31,227 nucleotides of DNA, from NCBI GenBank assembly GCA_046259385.1, contig JBJYWI010000160.1:1-31227 (forward strand), given 5' to 3'. The notes under the pieces were generated by a model. The model made no database searches. It was not told the origin of the DNA and saw nothing but the letters and a program-made list of their open reading frames with translations. This stretch comes from CAVWDI01 sp046259385. GTDB lineage: Bacteria; Chloroflexota; Anaerolineae; Anaerolineales; UBA4823. Position numbers and translations under genes: made by a program. Position 1 is the stretch's first letter, and the number at the start of each line of letters is the position of its first letter. Shown here piece by piece: positions 8,756-16,700 of this stretch.

Positions 8756-9886
8756 ATGAGATATCAATTCCAGAATCACTTAAATAAGAATAGAATAGCG
8801 CGGGCATTTTTTCCAAGCATCCTGCTCATCCTGAGCATTCTGGTCAGCTCCTGCGGTTTGCTGCCTTCCTCATCCCAGGGGGAAGCAGAAGATATGGCGG
8901 CAATTGAACAGAGCATCCAGGCTACGATCATGGCTGACCAGGCAACCCAGGCATACCTGGATGCAGTCAAACAGCAGACCGCCATCTCAATCCAGGCGAC
9001 CCAGACCGCTGTGGTCGCAGGGGTGGTCGAAACAGAACCTCCCCAAGCTGATGTGGAGGTCGAAACAACTGAGGAGGTAACTGCAGAAGATACCCAAGAA
9101 GAGGTAGCGGAGACCCAGCCCCCTGATGATACCGCCGCTGAAAGCCAGACAGCAGCCCAATTCTCGGAGGAGGACTTTGACGCCTGGCTTGAAGACGCCA
9201 AGATCCTGCTTTACGAGGATATTGTCAATCGACCGTTTCTGGCTCGTTACGCCAAGGATGCGCTCGACAATATGGATCTTGAGTATAAAGACGACGGCAG
9301 TGCGGTCGGCTGGTTGAAATCGGACATGCTGGGCAGCCAGTGGGACTTGGTTATCCTCGCTCTTGAAGACTGGGGAAAACCGCCAATGGGCGAGTATTTC
9401 GAGTATCTTCAAGCAGCGATGGATAAAGGCTCCTCGGTCATCTTGGAAATCTGGTTTCTGGATATTGTGGGAAGAGGGGAAGTCGCAAGTTTGCTCACAA
9501 AATGCGGAGTTGAGTTTGAATCAGATTACAATTTGACCACTGCTACCGGAAACGATTTGATAAACTGGCCGCTCCCAGGTAAAAACAACCATCCAATTTT
9601 TAACGAACCAAACAAAGGTTTTCGCTGGACCAACATCGCCGCAGTGACTGGACCGTGGGACCTGGGTGATTTCATCAAGCTCAACGGAAAGAAGGACGAT
9701 GCTGAACTGCTCCTGGGAGCAATTGCAACCGAGAAAAACACCCACGGCACGCTGGCGGTATGCAATAACGGCAAATTCATCATCCAGACCTTCCACACCC
9801 ATAACCTGGCGTACGATGAAGCGGTTCCCCTCTGGGAGAATTACATTTACAACGCCCTCAAAGCAAAATACCTTGAAGAACAGTAA
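8756..9886 (+). CDS. Secreted lipoprotein with acidic linker and a C-terminal GATase/ThuA-like domain (tentative)
   Basis: A 376-residue protein. The start at 8756 is chosen because a strong purine-rich ribosome binding site (AGGAG...AGGAG) ends just before it; an in-frame ATG at 8681 has none. The signal peptide ends in a lipobox, LVSSC, so it should be anchored to the outside of the membrane. A Gln/Ala-rich helix follows, then a Glu/Thr/Pro-rich linker, then a globular domain of ~240 residues beginning SEEDFDAWL. Within that domain LVILALEDWG, SSVILEIWFLD and GTLAVCNNGKFIIQTF look like strand-turn blocks of a Rossmann or glutamine-amidotransferase-like fold that has lost its catalytic residues. 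This fold guess is weak and function is unknown. A 242-base gap separates it from the hydrolase upstream. Confidence 0.75.
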   Translation: MRYQFQNHLNKNRIARAFFPSILLILSILVSSCGLLPSSSQGEAEDMAAIEQSIQATIMADQATQAYLDAVKQQTAISIQATQTAVVAGVVETEPPQADVEVETTEEVTAEDTQEEVAETQPPDDTAAESQTAAQFSEEDFDAWLEDAKILLYEDIVNRPFLARYAKDALDNMDLEYKDDGSAVGWLKSDMLGSQWDLVILALEDWGKPPMGEYFEYLQAAMDKGSSVILEIWFLDIVGRGEVASLLTKCGVEFESDYNLTTATGNDLINWPLPGKNNHPIFNEPNKGFRWTNIAAVTGPWDLGDFIKLNGKKDDAELLLGAIATEKNTHGTLAVCNNGKFIIQTFHTHNLAYDEAVPLWENYIYNALKAKYLEEQ

Positions 9887-10164
9887 AAATCTTTGAGGCG
9901 TAAACTATTCTTATTTAATTAAGCAACAGGAGGTGAGCCGGAACTTATATTTGGTAAATTAGTTCAAGATTTCAACATGTTAAAGGTGGCTTGCCAGCCT
10001 CTTCAAATATACAGGTTGTCTGAACACTTGTACTTGGTATTGGATGCTTGGCAATTTATCTGTTTTATCCATCATACAGATTATGGCACATAATTCGCCC
10101 ATCTATCCGGGGAAGATTGCGATCCGCCAGCATTTAATCAACTGACTCTAAAGGAGGGGTATCG

Positions 10165-10794
10165 ATGAATAAATCAGGCTGGCTTATATTAATACTGATG
10201 CTGAGTCTGCCGGCATTAACCTGCAGCGTATTTCAAGCGGAAGACCTGGACGCGACGGCTACTCAGATCGCTGCGGAAATATACGCGAGGATGACCGTTG
10301 AAGCGCCTACTGTAACTTTCACTATACCTCCCACGGAAATCCCCACACAAACCTTTACACCAACAAGTATCCCAACCGACACCCCAGTTCCTACTGACAC
10401 ACACACTCCAGTTCCAACCAATACGCCTGAACCGACCAAACCCACAGTGCCCACCTTCGGACCCCTTGTTACTTACTCTGAGGAGACCGATGAAGATGGT
10501 CTTCTGAGCAATCCAACCGACGAATTCCCGGCTGGAACCACCAAGATTTACGCCTGCTTCGACTATTGGGCAATGGACTCAAGCCTAAGGTATTCTCTGT
10601 ACTGGCGCGTTAATGGGGAAAGCTTCACAGAAGCGAGCAGGTACTGGGATGGAGATGAAGAGGGCAACACCTGCTGGTACATTTGGAGAGAGCGGAGCGG
10701 TGCCCTGCAGGGTTTGCCAACCGGGAACTGGGAGGTAATCCTGTACCTGGGAAATGAACTCGCCCAGAAAGCGGAGTTCCACATCGGCGATTAG
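10165..10794 (+). CDS. Secreted lipoprotein with Thr/Pro-rich linker and C-terminal beta domain
   Basis: A 209-residue protein starting behind a strong AAGGAGGGG ribosome binding site. The N-terminal signal sequence ends in a lipobox-like ALTC (Cys20). Residues ~50-95 are a low-complexity Thr/Pro stalk built of repeated TPxP/TDTP units, of the kind often seen in surface proteins of Anaerolineae. The C-terminal ~110 residues (from FGPLVTYSE) are rich in aromatic residues and probably form a beta-sandwich; FPAGTTKIYACFDYW and NWEVILYLGNE are characteristic blocks that I have seen only in unnamed proteins. It may bind a ligand or the wall, but function is unknown. It follows the other lipoprotein by 278 bases; I found no gene in that gap. 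Confidence 0.8.
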   Translation: MNKSGWLILILMLSLPALTCSVFQAEDLDATATQIAAEIYARMTVEAPTVTFTIPPTEIPTQTFTPTSIPTDTPVPTDTHTPVPTNTPEPTKPTVPTFGPLVTYSEETDEDGLLSNPTDEFPAGTTKIYACFDYWAMDSSLRYSLYWRVNGESFTEASRYWDGDEEGNTCWYIWRERSGALQGLPTGNWEVILYLGNELAQKAEFHIGD

Positions 10795-10898
10795 ATATAT
10801 ACTCTTATTTCAAATGTTAAAATTTCAATCCGTTAGAGGTTATTTATGCGTCACATTATGTATTTTGATTCACCAGTTCGATTAATTTAATAGAAATA

Positions 10899-10937
10899 AA
10901 GATAGAAGAGATTGAAGCATACAATCTCTTCTATCTT
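10899..10937. terminator. Perfect 16-bp hairpin, probable terminator
   Basis: A 16-base arm at 10899-10914 pairs without mismatch with 10922-10937 around a 7-base loop. On the plus strand no T-run follows. On the minus strand the stem is followed by a T-rich stretch. It lies 105 bases after the lipoprotein stop. The stem is A/T-rich, so terminator strength is uncertain; an mRNA-end stabilising hairpin is an alternative. Confidence 0.5.
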
Positions 10938-11081
10938 AAAATCCTCATAGGAAGCTTGTACAACTTTCGCTTCTTTCTCATCCAACCCGCCATAATTTCA
11001 GCGCAATTTTTCCAACCTGCATGTATTGCAATAATAGTATAATACTGCCCCCAAAAAAGTCTAATTTATAATATTCACGCT

Positions 11082-11264
11082 ATGCGAACGATCACCATTC
11101 GAGTCCCCGATTATGTCTATGAAACCGTGCGGGATCTAGCCCGCAAACAGGGCGTATCCATCAATCAGTACGCTTACCTGGTTGTAGCGGAGAAAGCCTC
11201 CCAAAAGATGGCTCAGGGTTACCGGGAAACGGATCTGAAAGCGAAAGATCGGGGTCAGGAATAG
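11082..11264 (+). CDS. Ribbon-helix-helix protein, antitoxin/HicB-type DNA-binding domain
   Basis: A 60-residue protein. The N-terminal strand RTITIRVPD, a first helix (YVYETVRDLARKQG), the turn VSINQ and a second helix make a standard Arc/CopG ribbon-helix-helix fold. Such dimers act as antitoxins or small repressors. No toxin gene is next to it: the following gene is on the other strand and encodes a membrane protein. It is therefore either an orphan antitoxin or a stand-alone regulator. There is no ribosome binding site before the ATG. A TATAAT at 11067-11072 would place the transcript start near 11079, so the mRNA is probably leaderless or nearly so. Confidence 0.75.
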   Translation: MRTITIRVPDYVYETVRDLARKQGVSINQYAYLVVAEKASQKMAQGYRETDLKAKDRGQE

Positions 11265-11285
11265 CCACGAATTCCCCTCATGATC

Positions 11286-11687
11286 TTAGGGCTGCGCCAC
11301 AAAATCGAGGACAGTGGTTCCGAGCGGCGTTAGAAGCAGGATTAAAATAAGCAGATCAAACAGTGCCCCTAGTTTCGCTCCCGAAGGCACTGTGTTCCAC
11401 CAGGGCAGGATCACAACCAGCGAGATGATTGAACCGGTGACAGCCAACAGCTGCCACCACGCCGAGTCCATTGTCAGCCCGACCCCCGAAACGGTCAGGA
11501 CAAACGCAGCGCACAACCATAATATCCCAAACAGGCGCCCGACCGGGCTTTGTAAGCCAATTCCGGATGAAAACACCCACGGGCTGCGCCCGTATCCGGA
11601 ATCGTTATTGGTCCACGAGGCGATAAAACCTGAAATGTGGGCTAGTCCGTGTGCGATCAATGGGACTGCAAGAATTAAACGAAGCAT
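11286..11687 (-). CDS. Small polytopic membrane protein, function unknown
   Basis: A 133-residue protein with about four hydrophobic helices: LILAVPLIAHGLAHISGFI near the N-terminus, then LFGILWLCAAFVLTVSGVGL, LLAVTGSIISLVVILPWW and LFDLLILILLLTPLG. A conserved-looking His pair (AHGLAH) sits in the first helix. Length and helix count resemble small DoxX-like or unnamed four-helix proteins, but I do not recognise a specific family. GGAG lies nine bases before the ATG at 11687. It is convergent with the RHH gene, ending 21 bases from that stop, and appears to be a single-gene unit. Confidence 0.75.
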   Translation of the reverse strand: MLRLILAVPLIAHGLAHISGFIASWTNNDSGYGRSPWVFSSGIGLQSPVGRLFGILWLCAAFVLTVSGVGLTMDSAWWQLLAVTGSIISLVVILPWWNTVPSGAKLGALFDLLILILLLTPLGTTVLDFVAQP

Positions 11688-11923
11688 GTTCTAACTCCAA
11701 TTTTGTGTCCAGCAGCGTTTAATGGATGTCACAAACCATCCATTATTGCCAACAGATCTACAATTCCGCGAAAGATGGATATCTTCCTATTTCTAACAGT
11801 ATTTACGTAATTTAGAACCGTAAGTTTCAGATCTAAACAATCAGTAGCTGCCCGAAAACAGCAACCCGCGTGGAGGTGCGGTGTTACTACCATATATCAA
11901 CTATTCAAGTTTAGGGGTGAACC

Positions 11924-12778
11924 ATGCCAGCAACTGCCATTATTACCGACACTGATGCCAGCATTCCAGCTGACATCGCCAGACGCCTGGATATCCGCCA
12001 GGTGCCGATCAATATCCACCTTGGAGACGAGACTCTCCGGACTGGTTTTGATATAAACGACGCGGAGCTGTTTGTCCGGATAGACCGGGGTGACCCTTTC
12101 CCAACCACCTCAGCACCCTCCCCGGGACAGTTCGTGGAGGCTTACCAGGAGGCTTTCTCCGACGGGGCTCAGAACCTGATCTGCTACTGCGTGAGCGCTG
12201 AAGTCAGCGCCACTTATAACGCAGCTCTGCAGGCTTGCAGCGAACTGCCTGACAAGGACATCACAGTGGTCGATACCCGCAGCCTTTCCCTGGGTCAGGG
12301 GTTCCTGGCGATCGCGGCTGCCGAGGCAGCCCGGCAGGGCGCAGGTAAGGATGATATCCTGGCTCTAACAGAGGATATGGGGAGTCGTTCCCATTTATTC
12401 GCCGCCCTTGCCACACTCAAATACTTGGCGAAAAGCGGGCGGGTGCCCGCGCTGCAGGCTAGCATTGGCAACCTGCTCAATGTGATGCCAGTATTGACCA
12501 TCCGCGACGGCACGCTCGATCTTCTGGAGCGGGTTCGCACCCGTAAAAAAGCCTGGAGGCGCGTGGTTGAGCTGGCAGTCGAGGCAGCTGGAGGTAAACC
12601 AGTTGAGAGAATGGGGATTATCCACGTAAACGCCTTGGAAGAAGCACGCCAGTTCCTGGACTTGCTCTCAACAAGTCTCGAGCCCCCGCAGGGCACTTTC
12701 TTCGCTGAGCTCACTCCAGGTCTCTCGGTCCACGGCGGGACCGGGATGGTCGGGGTTGTCTTAATAAAAGGCAAATAA
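11924..12778 (+). CDS. DegV family fatty-acid-binding protein
   Basis: A 284-residue protein with the DegV signature: an N-terminal TDTDASIPADIA, then VPINIHLGDETLRTGFDI and the FPTTSAPSPGQFVEAYQ motif that lines the fatty-acid pocket. VDTRSLSLGQGFLAIAAAEAA and a middle LKYLAKSGRVPA...NVMPVLTIRDG block complete the pattern. Characterised members (FakB) hold a fatty acid for phosphorylation by the kinase FakA. No fakA-like gene is in the window, so its partner would be elsewhere. A GGGGTG ribosome binding site precedes the ATG. It is convergent with the PAP2 gene. Length is normal and there is no sign of damage. Confidence 0.95.
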   Translation: MPATAIITDTDASIPADIARRLDIRQVPINIHLGDETLRTGFDINDAELFVRIDRGDPFPTTSAPSPGQFVEAYQEAFSDGAQNLICYCVSAEVSATYNAALQACSELPDKDITVVDTRSLSLGQGFLAIAAAEAARQGAGKDDILALTEDMGSRSHLFAALATLKYLAKSGRVPALQASIGNLLNVMPVLTIRDGTLDLLERVRTRKKAWRRVVELAVEAAGGKPVERMGIIHVNALEEARQFLDLLSTSLEPPQGTFFAELTPGLSVHGGTGMVGVVLIKGK

Positions 12779-12790
12779 GTCCGGAATACG

Positions 12791-13759
12791 CTAAGGAATA
12801 ACTTTTCTTTTGATTTCCGAATCCGCCAGTCCAATTTTTACAAACAGCCAGGGCATAAACCAACCCCCGCCGAATCCGATAATCGCGTACCTCAGGAAGC
12901 GCCATACAGCCTCCATCCGATCACCCATCGACTCGTCGAAGGTGCTGAATAGGATGCTCAGGCTGAAAAATGCTGCAATCACAATAACCAGTCCCACAAC
13001 TGCCCGCAGTATCCGGCGCCCGATACTTCCGCCTATCGAAAACCTGATCGTCTGTCCCTCCAGCAAATAGCCCACTCCCAGCCCAAGCGCGGCTCCCATT
13101 GGCTCCGCGATCGATCTGTCCGGGTAGATCAACCAAACAACAATCGGCAACAGGACTGCCAGAGCATAACGCAGCCCGATCGTCTGTTTCAACAGCCAAC
13201 CTCTGACCCTGGGTTCAAGTGCGATCCAAATCGCCAGGTATACCACTCCGACAATGAGTCCACCGATCACATCCTGAGGGAAATGCACACCTAGATACAT
13301 CCTCGAGAACCCGATCAAGGCAATAATTATCAACGCCAGAACCCAGAACCAGGTCTTCTTAATGTGGTATGCCAAGTACCCCCACACCACCACCGCCCCC
13401 TGGGTATGGCCGCTTAAAAAGGAGGGGGAGGTTTCTTTCCTGAGAGGTGTCAAACGTTCGATTATACCTGCCTTATTAAGTATCTCTTCCAAGCTAGGAT
13501 CATCCGGCCGGGGGATCAAAAAATAGAACTTGATCCAGGCGTTCAGAACCAAAGTGTAAAGATAAGCAAACGCTAACCCCTGGCCAATGGTTTTGTCAAC
13601 GCACCAGTAGACTACCGAGAAAATGACCACATACCCCAGCGCGCTGCCAAAGTCGGTGATGAACGGAAATACTGCGTCCAATAAACCATTTCGCCAGGCC
13701 TCTATGCCGAGCAGTACCTGGTAACCCCAGGGAATAATTTCCCACAGCCATTCTTCCAT
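12791..13759 (-). CDS. PAP2 family lipid phosphatase, membrane-bound
   Basis: A 322-residue polytopic protein with the three-part acid phosphatase signature: a K...RP segment in KFYFLIPRPDD, SFLSGHTQGAVV (the PSGH box, here Leu-Ser-Gly-His) and SRMYLGVHFPQDV (SR-x5-H-x3-D). Such enzymes remove phosphate from phosphatidate, diacylglycerol pyrophosphate or polyprenyl pyrophosphates on the outer face of the membrane. The first ~180 residues contain the catalytic core. The C-terminal ~130 residues add further membrane helices, making it longer than a minimal PAP2 protein. GGAGGAAAATC gives a good ribosome binding site. It is the last gene of the long minus-strand run and follows the radical SAM gene by 33 bases, so co-transcription is likely. 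Confidence 0.93.
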   Translation of the reverse strand: MEEWLWEIIPWGYQVLLGIEAWRNGLLDAVFPFITDFGSALGYVVIFSVVYWCVDKTIGQGLAFAYLYTLVLNAWIKFYFLIPRPDDPSLEEILNKAGIIERLTPLRKETSPSFLSGHTQGAVVVWGYLAYHIKKTWFWVLALIIIALIGFSRMYLGVHFPQDVIGGLIVGVVYLAIWIALEPRVRGWLLKQTIGLRYALAVLLPIVVWLIYPDRSIAEPMGAALGLGVGYLLEGQTIRFSIGGSIGRRILRAVVGLVIVIAAFFSLSILFSTFDESMGDRMEAVWRFLRYAIIGFGGGWFMPWLFVKIGLADSEIKRKVIP

Positions 13760-13792
13760 GATTTTCCTCCTTATATTTCATGAATCAAGCAT

Positions 13793-14899
13793 TTAGATTT
13801 TCCGGTTACGGTATAAATTACAGCAACCAGCACAAATCGGAAAGCGTTGGTGTTCTTTCAGAGTATTACGAAACTTTACCATCCTCTCCCCGTTCCAGAT
13901 CTCCCAGAATCGCTCTTCATGCAAATCTCCCAGCACAATATCATCACACATCCTCATGGTACCGTCCTGAAAAATGATCGCCCACATCCAAGAGCACTTT
14001 ATTTTTATATCCTTTTCAAAACTCGGTGAACCAGTATACCAACGCTGGATCTGGACAAAATCAAAAGGCGGATACAGATTTACAAGTATATTTCTTTCTT
14101 TTATTCTCTCAAGGTTATGTTTAAGTAATTCAAAATCGATATCCATTATCGATTCGTCGATCCAACCATTCCCCACCTGGAAATCAGGATAAAACAGGTT
14201 ATGTTTACTGGCTCTTTCCGGTGATCTGGTCCAGAGCAATTGAATATTCATCGCATCGATACCAACATCTTCTATTTCGGATACCAGCTGGTCGAGGTGT
14301 CGACAGTTATCAGACTGGATTATTGAATTGATTACCAGCATCGGCCTTTTTTTATAACTCAGCAGTTCTTGTATACCTTCCATCGCGCGGTCAAATGCAC
14401 CGGGTTTTCTCCGGATACGATCATGAATATTTCCGGGACCATCAATAGAAACCGTCAACAGGTCCAGACCGCTGTCCGCAATTTCAGCTGCGTTTTCCTT
14501 TAGAAACCACCCATTTGTTACCATAGTGCAGCAAAAATTATGGTTTTTGGCGTATCTAATGAAATTAAATATATCTTTGTGTAATAATGGTTCCCCGCCG
14601 GTCAAAGCGATAATCGGTATCCTATTTTGAGCTGCTTGAATGACTTCTTGAAATAGATTTTTAGGCAAGCTGATTCCCTCCTCAAAATATCCCGCATTGC
14701 TGTAAACACACATTTTACAGTTCATGTTGCAGATATTGATTACCTTAAATATTAATGCTTTAGGAGGTCGGCTTCTCCCGTCCGCCAGATGGTAATCAAG
14801 CCATCCGGTAAGATTTCTTTGACCTACATCAATTGTAATTTTTAGAAATTGTGGGTAATCCGTAAGAATTGTGTATAAAAATTGCAGTTCCGCTTTCAT
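13793..14899 (-). CDS. Radical SAM enzyme with shortened SPASM/Twitch-type C-terminus
   Basis: A 368-residue protein. Cys57-x3-Cys61-x2-Cys64 in CNMNCKMC binds the SAM-cleaving 4Fe-4S cluster, and TGGEPLLH is the SAM-binding GGE motif. The C-terminal region begins like a SPASM domain (Cys302, then DG, then Cys318) and ends with Cys356, Cys359 and Cys360 just before the stop. The usual final Cys pairs are missing. It may therefore hold one auxiliary cluster (Twitch type) rather than two. Relatives modify peptides, sugars or lipids; no precursor peptide is visible next to it. AAGGAAGG precedes the ATG. The gene is more A/T-rich than its neighbours on both sides, as is the glycosyltransferase before it, which could mean that the pair was acquired together. 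Confidence 0.9.
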   Translation of the reverse strand: MKAELQFLYTILTDYPQFLKITIDVGQRNLTGWLDYHLADGRSRPPKALIFKVINICNMNCKMCVYSNAGYFEEGISLPKNLFQEVIQAAQNRIPIIALTGGEPLLHKDIFNFIRYAKNHNFCCTMVTNGWFLKENAAEIADSGLDLLTVSIDGPGNIHDRIRRKPGAFDRAMEGIQELLSYKKRPMLVINSIIQSDNCRHLDQLVSEIEDVGIDAMNIQLLWTRSPERASKHNLFYPDFQVGNGWIDESIMDIDFELLKHNLERIKERNILVNLYPPFDFVQIQRWYTGSPSFEKDIKIKCSWMWAIIFQDGTMRMCDDIVLGDLHEERFWEIWNGERMVKFRNTLKEHQRFPICAGCCNLYRNRKI

Positions 14900-14953
14900 G
14901 ATTGCCTTCCTTATGGCTTTATAAAAAAAATAAAAGCATTTATTTGTTAGTGA

Positions 14954-16636
14954 CTAATAAATTAACCGGTATAACGTCACAGTAGCCTGGTAATTACCGG
15001 TTGGTAGATATCCTTTAAGCCAGGTTTTTCGATCGATCTCAAAGGATACAATCTGCTGGATTTCAAAATACGGTGATGATGATAGATCAAGAATATCGAT
15101 AAAATCAAACCATCCATCCGATGATGTTCCCGTCCTGCCAGGAACCGCCAAACAGGTTACTCCATTGTTTTTTAAATATTGGTCGAGTTCCCCGTCTTGA
15201 AATATACCAATTAATTCCGGATTAATCAGACCACCAAGATCGATTATCGGGTTTTTACTGTAGAAACGCAGAGCACCTATATCAAATGCGGCACAAAGTC
15301 CGCCAGTGTTTTTACCTTCTGCAATATATCGTCCAGCCCTCATTCTCACATTTATCATATGCGCCAAGTTGGCTCGATAAACCTCTTTCCAATATAACCC
15401 GTTAACAACAGCAATAACAAACAGACCGCCTGCAAACCATGCCCACAATCTTGTCCTATTCAATAAACTGAACAAACCAATTACTAATACAATCCACAAT
15501 GCAACATGGTTAATTGCGCCATAACGGCTAGCGGTACCGGGAATAGGTAAAACAACCAAATAGGCGAGGTTATGTATCACGACCCACAATCCAAAAATGA
15601 TTATCGGACGGCGATTATCCTGGTTAACCCAGACCGCCCACAATCCAGGTTTTCCAATTTTCTTTACTGAAGCCCACACTAACGGAATCACTATCCCTAT
15701 CAGTAAGATAAAAGCCCAAATCGAGTATGTATAATCAGGATTTCCTAATAGCAGACCTACAGGAATGCGGGGTGGTGGTAACGCTATACCGCCCAGTACA
15801 AATTCAAGGAAGTAGATTACCCATATGAAAGGGTATAGCAAAGATGGATATTTACCCAGTAAAGCAAGAAATTTGTTTCTTTCTACTACAATCTGGGTTG
15901 CAAGCCTCAACGCAAAAATCTTGCCTGCTCCACTTGTTGGTAACAGTAATCCGGTCCTGTGATATAAATAAAAAATCCATGAACTGCAAATCAGGGTAGC
16001 AATCAGGGTGCTAATCAGTAATCCTTTCGTGATTCGGCGATGGTGCCAGAAATCAACTAGAAATATTGCTGCAATTAAAACCAGACCTTCGATTCGGGTA
16101 ATAGCAAGCAACCCTAGAATAAAACCCAACCATCCCCATTTTTCTAATCGATAGAACATCAAAGAAAGCGTCCCTAAAGCCAGAAACATGATGGTCTCCA
16201 TTCCACTCAATGAAAACCAGAGCATGTGGCCTGAGAGCACAGTAAAGAGCGTGCATACCAGCGCTGGAAATGGTCTCCAGCTCGAACGAAGCAATATGTA
16301 CAAGCAAATTCCAAAGATCGAAAGAAAAAAGACTCCCAGCGCTTTCGACAGGAAATGCATCGATAAGCCCAATTTAGACCCACTTGCTAGAAGCAGGACC
16401 CATCCAAGACTGGTGGTACCGATGCCAATATCGTCCGGTTGATTGAAAAACAACCCGCCATGTTTTACTAAATTTTCGGCGTAAACTAAATGGATATAAC
16501 TATCATCCATTGGGAATTCAACAGGTGAAGCCCACAAATACCAGAAGGTCGCTAAAATAACCGCTGAGGTAACAATCAGGATTCCTAACCAAACAGGGTG
16601 ATCATTCAACCTTGAGAAAAATTTAGACTGGTACAA
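14954..16636 (-). CDS. Polytopic GT-C-type membrane glycosyltransferase, ArnT/mannosyltransferase-like
   Basis: A 560-residue integral membrane protein with about ten or eleven helices. After the first helix a loop contains PMDDSYIHLVYAENLVKHG, the acidic first-loop motif typical of GT-C enzymes that use polyprenyl-phosphate sugars. LSGMETIMF and LLAITRIEG are further blocks common to this group. The soluble C-terminal ~150 residues would lie outside the membrane. Translation starts at TTG (16636): GGAG lies six bases ahead and the first helix follows closely, whereas the next ATG is far inside. The sugar donor and acceptor are unknown. It sits between the class III aminotransferase and the radical SAM gene on the same strand, and is distinctly A/T-richer than the upstream five-gene block. 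Confidence 0.85.
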   Translation of the reverse strand: MYQSKFFSRLNDHPVWLGILIVTSAVILATFWYLWASPVEFPMDDSYIHLVYAENLVKHGGLFFNQPDDIGIGTTSLGWVLLLASGSKLGLSMHFLSKALGVFFLSIFGICLYILLRSSWRPFPALVCTLFTVLSGHMLWFSLSGMETIMFLALGTLSLMFYRLEKWGWLGFILGLLAITRIEGLVLIAAIFLVDFWHHRRITKGLLISTLIATLICSSWIFYLYHRTGLLLPTSGAGKIFALRLATQIVVERNKFLALLGKYPSLLYPFIWVIYFLEFVLGGIALPPPRIPVGLLLGNPDYTYSIWAFILLIGIVIPLVWASVKKIGKPGLWAVWVNQDNRRPIIIFGLWVVIHNLAYLVVLPIPGTASRYGAINHVALWIVLVIGLFSLLNRTRLWAWFAGGLFVIAVVNGLYWKEVYRANLAHMINVRMRAGRYIAEGKNTGGLCAAFDIGALRFYSKNPIIDLGGLINPELIGIFQDGELDQYLKNNGVTCLAVPGRTGTSSDGWFDFIDILDLSSSPYFEIQQIVSFEIDRKTWLKGYLPTGNYQATVTLYRLIY

Positions 16637-16700
16637 AAATTACTCCAATATTTTCGAAAAAATTCCATATTAATCAGGTATATTCTTTCAATCATGTGGG

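Noticed and set aside
10899..10937. Miniature transposable element
   Set aside because: The perfect inverted repeat is only 39 bases long with a 7-base loop and no target duplication that I can see; a terminator or stabilising hairpin is simpler.
11082..11687. Toxin-antitoxin pair formed by the RHH protein and its neighbour
   Set aside because: The neighbour is on the opposite strand and is a four-helix membrane protein, not a toxin; there is no operon.
12295..12834. Minus-strand frame of 179 codons opposite degV
   Set aside because: It is rich in Ser/Arg with no recognisable domain and overlaps both degV and the PAP2 gene end; shadow frame.
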